Part shown: positions 57,737 to 64,000 of the stretch, piece after piece
Layout: each line of letters begins with the position of its first letter
How positions within the stretch are numbered: position 1 is the first letter of the stretch
Source of the DNA: Lachnospiraceae bacterium Zagget3
GTDB taxonomy: Bacteria > Bacillota_A > Clostridia > Lachnospirales > Lachnospiraceae
Direction of reading: 5' to 3'
DNA length: 64,000 nucleotides
NCBI GenBank assembly: GCA_001941025.1
Contig: MSHE01000032.1
Coordinates: forward strand, 385,044-449,043
Notes under the pieces: generated by a model
Databases searched by the model: none
What the model was told of the DNA's origin: nothing
The model's input: only the letters and a program-made list of their open reading frames with translations
Program-made: the position numbers and the translations under genes

Positions 57737-58195
57737 TTAGCGGTTCCCGGAATGTTCCTTCTGTTCCGTGAAATATTTTTCCAACTTGCTCAGTGCCTGA
57801 ATGAGCGCGGTTTTCTCCTCCTCGTCCAGGTTTTTTATGACCTCCCGTACCATCTCGCGATGAAACCGGGCGTGCTTTTTATAGGCCCGCACTCCTTTTT
57901 CCGTCAACCGGATGTAGACCACCCTGCGGTCCTCGTCGCTGCGCTCCCGGGTCATATACCCTTTTTTCACCAGTGCGTCGACGGCGGTCGTAATGGACCC
58001 CACCGTGACGGAAAGCTTTTTGGCGATGCCGGACACGTTGACGGGCTCGCCGACGCCGACCGCCTCGATCACATGCATGTCGTTGGTGCTGATGTCCGAA
58101 AACTCGCCCGTAATGAGAGCCGCCCGCTCTATTCCCAGGATGTCGTTGAACAGATCGACCAGGATATCATTGACTGCGGTATAGACTTCGTCCAC
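57737..58195 (-). CDS. fabT: MarR-family regulator, FabT-like
   Basis: 152 residues, GTG start at 58195 after GGGGG. Winged-helix MarR fold: VSGIAKKLSVTVGSITTAVD is the recognition helix, KGYMTRERSDEDRRVVYIRL the wing. MarR proteins encoded inside fatty-acid synthesis operons are FabT-type repressors that bind TTTGA..TCAAA sites, helped by acyl-ACP. A matching inverted repeat lies at the operon promoter (63641-63661), so autoregulation is expected. Encoded between fabZ and accDA rather than at the front as in streptococci. Confidence 0.88.
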   Translation of the reverse strand: MDEVYTAVNDILVDLFNDILGIERAALITGEFSDISTNDMHVIEAVGVGEPVNVSGIAKKLSVTVGSITTAVDALVKKGYMTRERSDEDRRVVYIRLTEKGVRAYKKHARFHREMVREVIKNLDEEEKTALIQALSKLEKYFTEQKEHSGNR

Positions 58196-58208
58196 GAAGA
58201 TTCCCCCT

Positions 58209-58634
58209 TTACTGTATCGTAAATGTCAGGTCGCCCGTGACCACGGCTTTGCCGTCCACCGACGCGGTGACATGGCCCACGCCCACAGGCCCTTTGGTGC
58301 GAATGATCTCGCATTCCAGAATCAGCCGGTCCCCGGGCACCACCATCCCGCGGAAACGCAGCTTGTCGATGCCGCCGAAAAAGACGAGTTTTCCCTTGTT
58401 TTCCGGCAGGGAAAGCATCGCCACTGCGCCCGCCTGCGCCAGCGCCTCCACGATCAGCACGCCCGGCATCACCGGCTCCTGGGGGAAATGTCCCTCAAAG
58501 AAGTCCTCGTGATAAGTGACGCACTTGACCGCCTTTACGCTCTTTCCCGGTTCCAACTCCTCCACACCGTCAATCAAGAGAAACGGATGACGGTGCGGCA
58601 GGATCTCCTGAATTTCCTTGATTCCCATCTTCAT
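58209..58634 (-). CDS. fabZ: 3-hydroxyacyl-ACP dehydratase FabZ
   Basis: 141 residues, hot-dog fold. Dehydrates 3-hydroxyacyl-ACP in each elongation round. Catalytic His in [16 protein letters not shown] (about residue 14-28) and Glu in [20 protein letters not shown]. Ends with [22 protein letters not shown] precedes ATG 58634; 6 bp after fabF. Confidence 0.96.
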   Translation of the reverse strand: MKMGIKEIQEILPHRHPFLLIDGVEELEPGKSVKAVKCVTYHEDFFEGHFPQEPVMPGVLIVEALAQAGAVAMLSLPENKGKLVFFGGIDKLRFRGMVVPGDRLILECEIIRTKGPVGVGHVTASVDGKAVVTGDLTFTIQ

Positions 58635-58640
58635 AATTGT

Positions 58641-59879
58641 TCACCCCTCATATTTTCCAAAGCAAAGCGTCGCGTTGTGTCCGCCGAATCCGAGAGAATT
58701 TTTCAGGCAGTAACGCACCTCCATCGCCTCCCCGTCTCCGGTCACATAGTCCAGCGTACATTCCTCGTCCGGCACCTGATAGCCCGCCGTCGCGTGGATA
58801 TAGCCCTCCTCCACGGACTTGACGCAGGCCACGGCCTCCACGCCGCCGGAACCGCCGAGCAGATGCCCGACCATGGACTTGGTAGAGCTTACTTTCAGCT
58901 GTTTCGCATGCGCCCCGAACGCGGCCTCGATCGCGCGGCTCTCCATCACGTCGTTGGTCGGCGTGCCCGTCCCGTGGGCATTGATGTAGTCGACCTGCTC
59001 CGGTGTGATCCCGGCGTCCGCCATGGCGAGCTCCATCGTCTTCGCCGCGCCGCTGCCATCCTCCAGGGGAGCGGTGATGTGATAGGCGTCGCTCGTCGCG
59101 GCGTATCCCGCAAGCTCGGCGTAGATCCGCGCGCCGCGCGCCTTCGCGTGCTCCAACTCTTCCAAAATCAAAAGGCCGGCACCCTCGCCCATGATAAAGC
59201 CGTCCCGCTCTTTGTCAAAGGGGATGGACGCGCGCAGCGGATCCTCGGAGCAGGACAGCGCCGTCAGCGACTGAAAGCCCGCCGTCGTCAGCGGCGTAAT
59301 GCAGCTCTCCGTACCGCCCGCTACCATCATGTCCGCGTCGCCGTACTGGATCGTCCGGAACGCCTCGCCGATGCTGTGCGTACCGGAGGCGCAGGCGGAC
59401 GAGACATTGAAGTTCTTTCCCTTTAAGCCGTACTGGATTGACACGTTCCCGGCCGCGATGTTGCTGATGATCCGCGGAATGAAAAGCGGCGGGATCTTGC
59501 GCGGCCCGCCCTCCGCGAGCTTCATGCGGGTCTCCTCGAGCTCCTCGATGCCGCCAATGCCGTTGCCGATGACAACGCCAACGCGCCAGGGATCCACGCA
59601 GTCCGCGGAAAAGCCGGCGTCGTCCAGCGCCATCCCCGCGGCCGCCACCGCGAAATGGGAAAACCGGTCCATGCGCCGGGCCTCCTTTTTGTCCATGTAG
59701 TTCAGCGGGTCAAAATCCTTCACCTCGGCCGCCAGCTTGACTTTAAAATCGGTTGTGTCAAACATGGTGATCGGCGCGATCCCCACCTGTTTTTCTTTCA
59801 GGGCGGCCCAGTACGCCTCCACGGTATTGCCGATGGGGGTCACGGCTCCCAGCCCTGTCACTACCACTCTTCTCGCCAT
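58641..59879 (-). CDS. fabF: 3-oxoacyl-ACP synthase II (FabF)
   Basis: 412 residues, condensing enzyme for chain elongation with malonyl-ACP. Catalytic Cys in VSSACASGTHSIGEAF (about residue 164) and the two His in YINAHGTGTPTND and SSTKSMVGHLLGGSG, plus LGFGGHNATL at the end. AGGAGG precedes ATG 59879. In an operon between fabG and fabZ. Confidence 0.97.
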   Translation of the reverse strand: MARRVVVTGLGAVTPIGNTVEAYWAALKEKQVGIAPITMFDTTDFKVKLAAEVKDFDPLNYMDKKEARRMDRFSHFAVAAAGMALDDAGFSADCVDPWRVGVVIGNGIGGIEELEETRMKLAEGGPRKIPPLFIPRIISNIAAGNVSIQYGLKGKNFNVSSACASGTHSIGEAFRTIQYGDADMMVAGGTESCITPLTTAGFQSLTALSCSEDPLRASIPFDKERDGFIMGEGAGLLILEELEHAKARGARIYAELAGYAATSDAYHITAPLEDGSGAAKTMELAMADAGITPEQVDYINAHGTGTPTNDVMESRAIEAAFGAHAKQLKVSSTKSMVGHLLGGSGGVEAVACVKSVEEGYIHATAGYQVPDEECTLDYVTGDGEAMEVRYCLKNSLGFGGHNATLCFGKYEG

Positions 59880-59891
59880 ATCGCTCTCCTC

Positions 59892-60641
59892 CTACATCGA
59901 CAGGCCGCCGTCCACGGCAAGCACCTGTCCCGTAATGTATCCGCTGCTCTCGGCCGCGAGAAACGCGACCGCTTCCGACACTTCCTCCGGGGTGCCAAAA
60001 CGCTTCACAGGCACCTGCGCCGCGGCCTGCTCCCGCAGGTCCTCCGCCATCGCCCTGGTCATGTCCGTGTCGATAAAGCCCGGCGCGACGGCGTTGGCCG
60101 TGATGTTTCTGCCCGCCATCTCCCGTGCCGTCGAGCGCGTCAGGCCGATGATGCCCGCCTTGGAGGCGCTGTAGTTCGCCTGTCCCGCGTTGCCGAGAAG
60201 CGCCGACGCCGAGGAGATGTTGACGATCCGGCCGTATTTGTTGCGGATCATGCCGCGGATCACCGCCTTCGTGCAGTAGAACGTTCCCATGAGATTGACA
60301 CGGACCACCGCCTCAAAGTCCTCTCCCTTCATCATCGGGATCAGCGTGTCCCGGTTGATCCCGGCATTGTTGACCAGAATGTCGATCCGGCCGTGCTCCG
60401 CGAGGATCTCCTTTATGGCGGCGTTAACCGCTTCCTCGTCCTCCACGGGAAAGGCCGCAGCCTGTGCCGTTCCTCCGGCCGCACGGATCTCTTCCTCCAC
60501 GGCGTGCACCGCGTCGGAAAGCGCGCTGCAGCCGAGGATCACAGTCGTGCCCTCCGCAGCCAACCGCTCGGCGACGGCCTTGCCGATGCCGCGGCTCGCG
60601 CCCGTGACCAGGGCCACGCGTTTTTCATTCGTTTCACTCAT
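59892..60641 (-). CDS. fabG: 3-oxoacyl-ACP reductase FabG
   Basis: 249 residues, SDR family. NADPH motif VTGASRGIGKAVAERLA, NNAG in ILVNNAGINRD, catalytic Ser in NISSASALLGNAGQ and YSASK (Tyr/Lys), and GYITGQVLAVDGGLSM at the C-terminus, typical of FabG. AAGGAGG precedes ATG 60641. Confidence 0.97.
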   Translation of the reverse strand: MSETNEKRVALVTGASRGIGKAVAERLAAEGTTVILGCSALSDAVHAVEEEIRAAGGTAQAAAFPVEDEEAVNAAIKEILAEHGRIDILVNNAGINRDTLIPMMKGEDFEAVVRVNLMGTFYCTKAVIRGMIRNKYGRIVNISSASALLGNAGQANYSASKAGIIGLTRSTAREMAGRNITANAVAPGFIDTDMTRAMAEDLREQAAAQVPVKRFGTPEEVSEAVAFLAAESSGYITGQVLAVDGGLSM

Positions 60642-60655
60642 CTTATTTCCCCTCC

Positions 60656-61600
60656 TTATGAAAGCGCCTGCGCGACGCCATTTACGTCCTCCCAGTTCTC
60701 TACGTGAAGCGTCTCCACCTCACGGTCAATCTTTTTGATAAAGGAGGTCAGCGTCTTGCCCGGCCCGATCTCCACAAACGTGTCCACACCGTCCGCGATC
60801 ATCCGCATGACGCTCGGTCTCCACAGCACCGGGTGGCTGACCTGTTCGCACAGGAGATCCTTGACCTCCTCGGTTCCTGTAACCGGCTCGGCCGTCACAT
60901 TCGTGACGTAGGGGATCGTGTGCGGGTGGATCACCACCGGCTCCAGCACCTCGCGGAGTGCCTCTCCGGCCGACGCGAGCAGCGGCGAGTGAAACGGCCC
61001 GCTGACATTTAAGAGCATGCAGCGCTTCGCTCCGGCCTCGGTCAACGCCGGGATCACGGCGTTGACATCCTCCGTCCGCCCGGAGATCACCGTCTGTCCC
61101 GGACAGTTGTCGTTCGCGATGACCACACAGCAGGGCGATCCGGCATGCTCCGCGCGATAGGCCGAAAGGACCTCTTCGATCGTCTCCGGCGTGGAGCCGA
61201 GGACCGCCGCCATGGCGCCCTCACCGACGGGAACCGTCTCCTGCATCAGGATCCCCCGCTGGCGCACCACGCGGATGGCGTCCGCCGCATCCATCGCGCC
61301 AACCGCGATCAGCGCCTCATATTCGCCGAGGCTTAAGCCCGCGGCCACATCCGGCGCGAGACCCCGGACGCCAAGCTCCGCGAGGATCGCGGCGCCCACG
61401 GTCACCATCGCGGCCTGGGTGTACTCCGTCAAGTCCAGCCGGTCATTCTCCGTAAAGCAGAGCTCCTCCATCGAAAATCCCAGCAGTTCGGAGGCCGTTT
61501 CAAATACGCTGCGCGCGGCGTCCGAATGTTCATAAAAAGTCTGTCCCATGCCCGCTTTCTGCGCGCCCTGGCCGGGAAAGACAAACGCTACTTTTCCCAT
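60656..61600 (-). CDS. fabD: malonyl-CoA:ACP transacylase FabD
   Basis: 314 residues. Moves malonyl from CoA to ACP. Opens AFVFPGQGAQKAGMG; the active-site Ser is in AAGLSLGEYEALIAVG (about residue 90, with G-L-S in place of the usual G-H-S, the position before Ser being Leu rather than His); Arg in AVVRQRGILMQ region, His in NVSGPFHSPLL and NVTAEPV. AAGGAGG precedes ATG 61600. Confidence 0.94.
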   Translation of the reverse strand: MGKVAFVFPGQGAQKAGMGQTFYEHSDAARSVFETASELLGFSMEELCFTENDRLDLTEYTQAAMVTVGAAILAELGVRGLAPDVAAGLSLGEYEALIAVGAMDAADAIRVVRQRGILMQETVPVGEGAMAAVLGSTPETIEEVLSAYRAEHAGSPCCVVIANDNCPGQTVISGRTEDVNAVIPALTEAGAKRCMLLNVSGPFHSPLLASAGEALREVLEPVVIHPHTIPYVTNVTAEPVTGTEEVKDLLCEQVSHPVLWRPSVMRMIADGVDTFVEIGPGKTLTSFIKKIDREVETLHVENWEDVNGVAQALS

Positions 61601-61610
61601 TGGTTCCTCC

Positions 61611-62549
61611 TTAAAACTCTCCGTTTACCCGCGCGACCGCCTCCTGCGCCTCGCGCATCAGATCCTCCAGGATCTGTTTGCAGGGCTTGATGTCGTGCAT
61701 CAATCCGGCGATCTGGCCAGCCATGATCGTTCCGTTTTTCATATCGCCTTCCACGACGGCCTTCCGCAGGGCACCGACACCCAGCGCCTCGATTTCCTCA
61801 AAACTCGCGCCCTCTTTTTCCATCCTTTGATATTCGCGGGTCATGTTATTTCGCAGGCAGCGCACCGGATGGCCGGTGCTGCGCCCCGTCGCCACACTGT
61901 CGATATCCTTTGCCGCGAGGACGCGGTTCTTGTAGTTTTCATGCACGACCGCCTCCTCGGAGACGACAAAACGCGTCCCCATCTGGACCGCCTCAGCCCC
62001 CAGCAGGAACATCGCCGCCACACCGCGGCCGTCGCCCGCTCCGCCAGCTCCGATCACGGGGATATCCACCGCGTCGACCACCTGCGGCACGAGCGCCATC
62101 GTGGTCGTCTCGCCGATGTGTCCGCCGGACTCCGTGCCCTCGGCGATGACCGCGTCCGCGCCCACCTTTTCCATCCGGCGGGCCAGCGCCACGGAGGCCA
62201 CGACCGGAATGACGACGACACCGGCTTCCTTCCAGTTTTTCATATGTTTTTCCGGGCTCGCGGCTCCGGTGGTCACCACCTTCACGCGCTCCTCGGTCAC
62301 CACCTGCGCGACCGCGTCGGCATCGGGCCCCAGCATCATCACGTTGACGCCGAACGGCTTGTCCGTCAGTTCTCTGGCCGCGTGAATCTGTTCGCGCACC
62401 CACTCCGCCGGGGCGCTTCCCGCGCCGATGATCCCCAGGCCGCCGGCCTCGGACACCGCCGCCGCCAGATGGGCTTCCGCCACCCAGGCCATGCCGCCTT
62501 GTATGATCGGATATTCGATTCCCAGAAGTTCCGTTACTCTCGTCTTCAT
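61611..62549 (-). CDS. fabK: enoyl-ACP reductase FabK (FMN)
   Basis: 312 residues, nitronate monooxygenase-like TIM barrel with FMN. Reduces enoyl-ACP, the last step of each elongation cycle; FabK replaces FabI in many Firmicutes and is triclosan-insensitive. Start TELLGIEYPIIQGGMAWVAE, then PFGVNVMMLGPDA, VIAEGTESGGHIGE, PVIGAGGAGDGRGVAAMFLL and GAEAVQMGTRFVVSEEA. GGGAGG precedes ATG 62549. Confidence 0.95.
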   Translation of the reverse strand: MKTRVTELLGIEYPIIQGGMAWVAEAHLAAAVSEAGGLGIIGAGSAPAEWVREQIHAARELTDKPFGVNVMMLGPDADAVAQVVTEERVKVVTTGAASPEKHMKNWKEAGVVVIPVVASVALARRMEKVGADAVIAEGTESGGHIGETTTMALVPQVVDAVDIPVIGAGGAGDGRGVAAMFLLGAEAVQMGTRFVVSEEAVVHENYKNRVLAAKDIDSVATGRSTGHPVRCLRNNMTREYQRMEKEGASFEEIEALGVGALRKAVVEGDMKNGTIMAGQIAGLMHDIKPCKQILEDLMREAQEAVARVNGEF

Positions 62550-62605
62550 TTCAGCCTCCCGTTTTCTCGTTTTCTCTGTGCTTTCTCCGGCTCATCCCGG
62601 ATTGT

Positions 62606-63589
62606 TTATCTCCACTCCACGACCATGGCGCTCCAGGTCAGTCCGCCGCCGAAGCCGGCCAGGACGACCTTGTCCCCAGGGCGGATCCGTCCGGCGCGGT
62701 TTACCTCGTCCAAGAGTACCGGCACGCTGGCCGCCGAGATGTTGCCCGTCTCATCCAGGTTCACCGGCGCCTTCTCCGGTGGAATTCCCAGTTTTTTTAT
62801 GATCCCTTCCAGGATCCGCGCGTTGGCCTGATGAAGCAGGAAGAGAGAAATCTCTTCCTTTGAGATCTGTGCCGCGTCAAGCACCTGCTCTACCACCTGC
62901 GGCACCGTCCGCACGGCGAATTCAAACACCCCGCGGCCGTCCATGCGCACATACGGGTCGATCCGCGGCAGGTCCTCCCGATCGGGCAGGAACGGAATGT
63001 CCGCGGCATAGCGCCCGGAACCACAGGTCAAAACATCCCCGCGGCTGCCGTCGGAGCCGGATACGCTGCAAAGGATCCCCGGTTCGTCCGACGCGGTCAC
63101 CACCACGGCGCCCGCCCCGTCGCCAAAGAGGATGCAGGTGTTCCGGTCCGTCCAGTCCGTGATATGCGAAATCGCGTCGGATCCGATGACCAGGATCTTT
63201 TCTGCCATCCCGGAGCGGATGTAGGCATCCGCCGTCTGCAGGCCATACAAAAAGCCGGTACACGCGGCGCTGAGATCAACGCACGCGGCCCGGTCCGCGC
63301 CCAGTGCCGCCTGCACGTGGCAGGCCACCCCGGGAAAGACATGGTTCGCGCTGGAAGAGCCCGCCAGGATCCAGTCGAGTTCCGATGCCGCGACGCCCGC
63401 GTCCTCCAACGCGCGCGCGGAGGCCCGGATGCCCATATCCTCGGCTCCTTTCGCCGTGATATGACGCGCCCGGATGCCGGTGCGGGAAGTGACCCATTCG
63501 TCGTTGGTATCCACTTGCTCTGATAACCTGTCGTTTGATACTCTGTATTCCGGGATAAAGCTTCCGGTTCCCGCGATCACGGTTCGCAT
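62606..63589 (-). CDS. fabH: 3-oxoacyl-ACP synthase III (FabH)
   Basis: 327 residues. Starts fatty-acid synthesis by joining acetyl-CoA (or branched acyl-CoA) with malonyl-ACP. Catalytic Cys in DLSAACTGFLYGLQ (about residue 112), His in LFLLHQANARILEGI and Asn in DETGNISAASVPVLL; ends GFGGGLTWSAMVVEW. I use ATG 63589; an ATG 18 bases upstream contains the GGAGG ribosome site itself. First gene of the fab operon. The leader carries a FabT-like inverted repeat. Confidence 0.96.
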   Translation of the reverse strand: MRTVIAGTGSFIPEYRVSNDRLSEQVDTNDEWVTSRTGIRARHITAKGAEDMGIRASARALEDAGVAASELDWILAGSSSANHVFPGVACHVQAALGADRAACVDLSAACTGFLYGLQTADAYIRSGMAEKILVIGSDAISHITDWTDRNTCILFGDGAGAVVVTASDEPGILCSVSGSDGSRGDVLTCGSGRYAADIPFLPDREDLPRIDPYVRMDGRGVFEFAVRTVPQVVEQVLDAAQISKEEISLFLLHQANARILEGIIKKLGIPPEKAPVNLDETGNISAASVPVLLDEVNRAGRIRPGDKVVLAGFGGGLTWSAMVVEWR

Positions 63590-63640
63590 GGCACTGTCTT
63601 CCTCCATGTACTTTGAATCATAAACTGCTTTAGATGTTAA

Positions 63641-63661
63641 ATATTTTGAAAGTCAAAATAT
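63641..63661. promoter_or_regulatory. FabT-like operator of the fab operon
   Basis: Perfect inverted repeat ATATTTTGA-3 bp-TCAAAATAT (9-bp arms), matching the TTTGA..TCAAA form of FabT sites. It lies just downstream of the predicted start point of the promoter at 63675-63702, where a bound repressor would block transcription. Confidence 0.82.
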
Positions 63662-63674
63662 TCACACAAGATTT

Positions 63675-63702
63675 ATTATACTGGGTTCCGGGACAATGTC
63701 AA
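63675..63702 (-). promoter_or_regulatory. promoter of the fab operon
   Basis: Consensus TTGACA (63697-63702) and TATAAT (63675-63680), 16-bp spacer, on the minus strand. Confidence 0.88.
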
Positions 63703-63758
63703 GGGGTATACAAGTATAAAAATAGAAGAGGCAGATCAATTGATCTGCCCCGCTTTGC

Positions 63759-64000
63759 TCAAGCTGTAATTCCCTTCACCCGCTCCTCCAAACGACTCAT
63801 TCTGGCTTTTAGGCTGGAAATTTCCACATCAAAGGAAGTGTTCGTTTTATGATCAACGAGTATCTGATCCAACTTATCATTTAACGCACAGTGATTCTCC
63901 GCTACAAGTTGGAGTCCTTTATCCGTTTCATTTTCGATATGCAAGGAAAGCGCCGTTAATTTTCGATCCGTTTCATTTTCTACATGATCCTGTAATTCAG
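63759..64000 (-). CDS. coiled-coil hypothetical protein, C-terminal part
   Basis: The last 80 or so codons of a gene whose start lies right of the window. The visible product is hydrophilic and helical, with a 15-residue repeat, HVENETDRKL and HIENETDKGL, then a heptad-rich end (SLKARMSRLEERVKGITA). The pattern resembles small Firmicutes coiled-coil proteins of unknown function. More AT-rich than the fab genes beside it. The frame is open to the window edge without an ATG, so no start can be chosen. Confidence 0.65.
   Translation of the reverse strand, partial: ELQDHVENETDRKLTALSLHIENETDKGLQLVAENHCALNDKLDQILVDHKTNTSFDVEISSLKARMSRLEERVKGITA

Overview
The window looks like chromosome from a GC-rich member of the Clostridia, probably Lachnospiraceae-like. 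The evidence is a butyrate-type gene set (thiolase, 3-hydroxybutyryl-CoA dehydrogenase, butyryl-CoA dehydrogenase, EtfB/EtfA), a SCIFF peptide with its radical-SAM maturase, a V-type ATPase operon, FabK instead of FabI, a fused SecDF, and strong AGGAGG ribosome binding sites with sigma-A promoters in AT-rich gaps. This placement is inferred from gene content. I see no insertion sequence, prophage, CRISPR array or rRNA. Almost every gene lies on the minus strand; no gene-free stretch exceeds about 215 bp.

Layout, left to right. 1-1463: start of a V-ATPase operon (subunit I runs off the left edge). 1678-5185: methylglyoxal synthase homologue, beta-CASP metallo-hydrolase, DUF815 ATPase, with a structured repeat between the last two. 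5369-10572: butyrate pathway genes. 10717-15879: ROK glucokinase, Na/Pi cotransporter (plus strand), flavo-diiron protein with rubredoxin tail, cell-wall amidase. 15956-23009: carAB, serS, a second copy of the repeat, glyA. 23130-26205: aldo/keto reductase, cysteine synthase, SDR and a 48-residue membrane protein. 26350-30218: secDF, SCIFF maturase, SCIFF peptide. 30370-37088: small orphan gene, phosphodiesterase, zinc-ribbon TPR protein, 44-residue protein, folC, valS. 37296-39869: Zn/Cd-type efflux operon with its ArsR regulator and a clear operator. 40023-41534: two-domain PPK2 kinase. 41630-43285: an unusual fusion of an MqsA/YgiT-type zinc-finger HTH regulator to a class V aminotransferase. 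43393-48928: eleven tRNA genes in two main clusters, around RdgB, an rRNA methyltransferase, a HAAS-domain protein and an HtrA protease. 49079-54484: ferritin, 5'-nucleotidase lipoprotein, MATE exporter, HXXEE protein and divergent TetR regulator. 54531-63589: guanine deaminase and the fatty-acid synthesis operon (fabH-fabK-fabD-fabG-fabF-fabZ-marR-accDA) with a FabT-like operator. 63759-64000: C-terminal part of a coiled-coil protein.

How the parts work together. Thiolase, Hbd, Bcd and EtfAB would convert acetyl-CoA toward butyryl-CoA, but crotonase is not here. The fab operon carries its own MarR/FabT-type regulator and an inverted repeat beside its promoter, implying feedback control; ACP, AccB and AccC must be encoded elsewhere. 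The metal-efflux operon has operator, sensor, a separate HMA-domain protein and pump together.

The strongest candidates for something undescribed are: (1) the MqsA-HTH/class V aminotransferase fusion, with a palindrome over its predicted transcription start, resembling a MocR-like PLP regulator built from different parts; (2) a roughly 140-bp intergenic element present twice, whose arms covary so that the fold is kept while the sequence changes; (3) a methylglyoxal synthase homologue lacking three residues known to matter in the E. coli enzyme; (4) a rubredoxin that appears translatable alone from an internal start; (5) several small proteins with good ribosome binding sites. All sequence comparisons are from memory and by eye; no database search was run.
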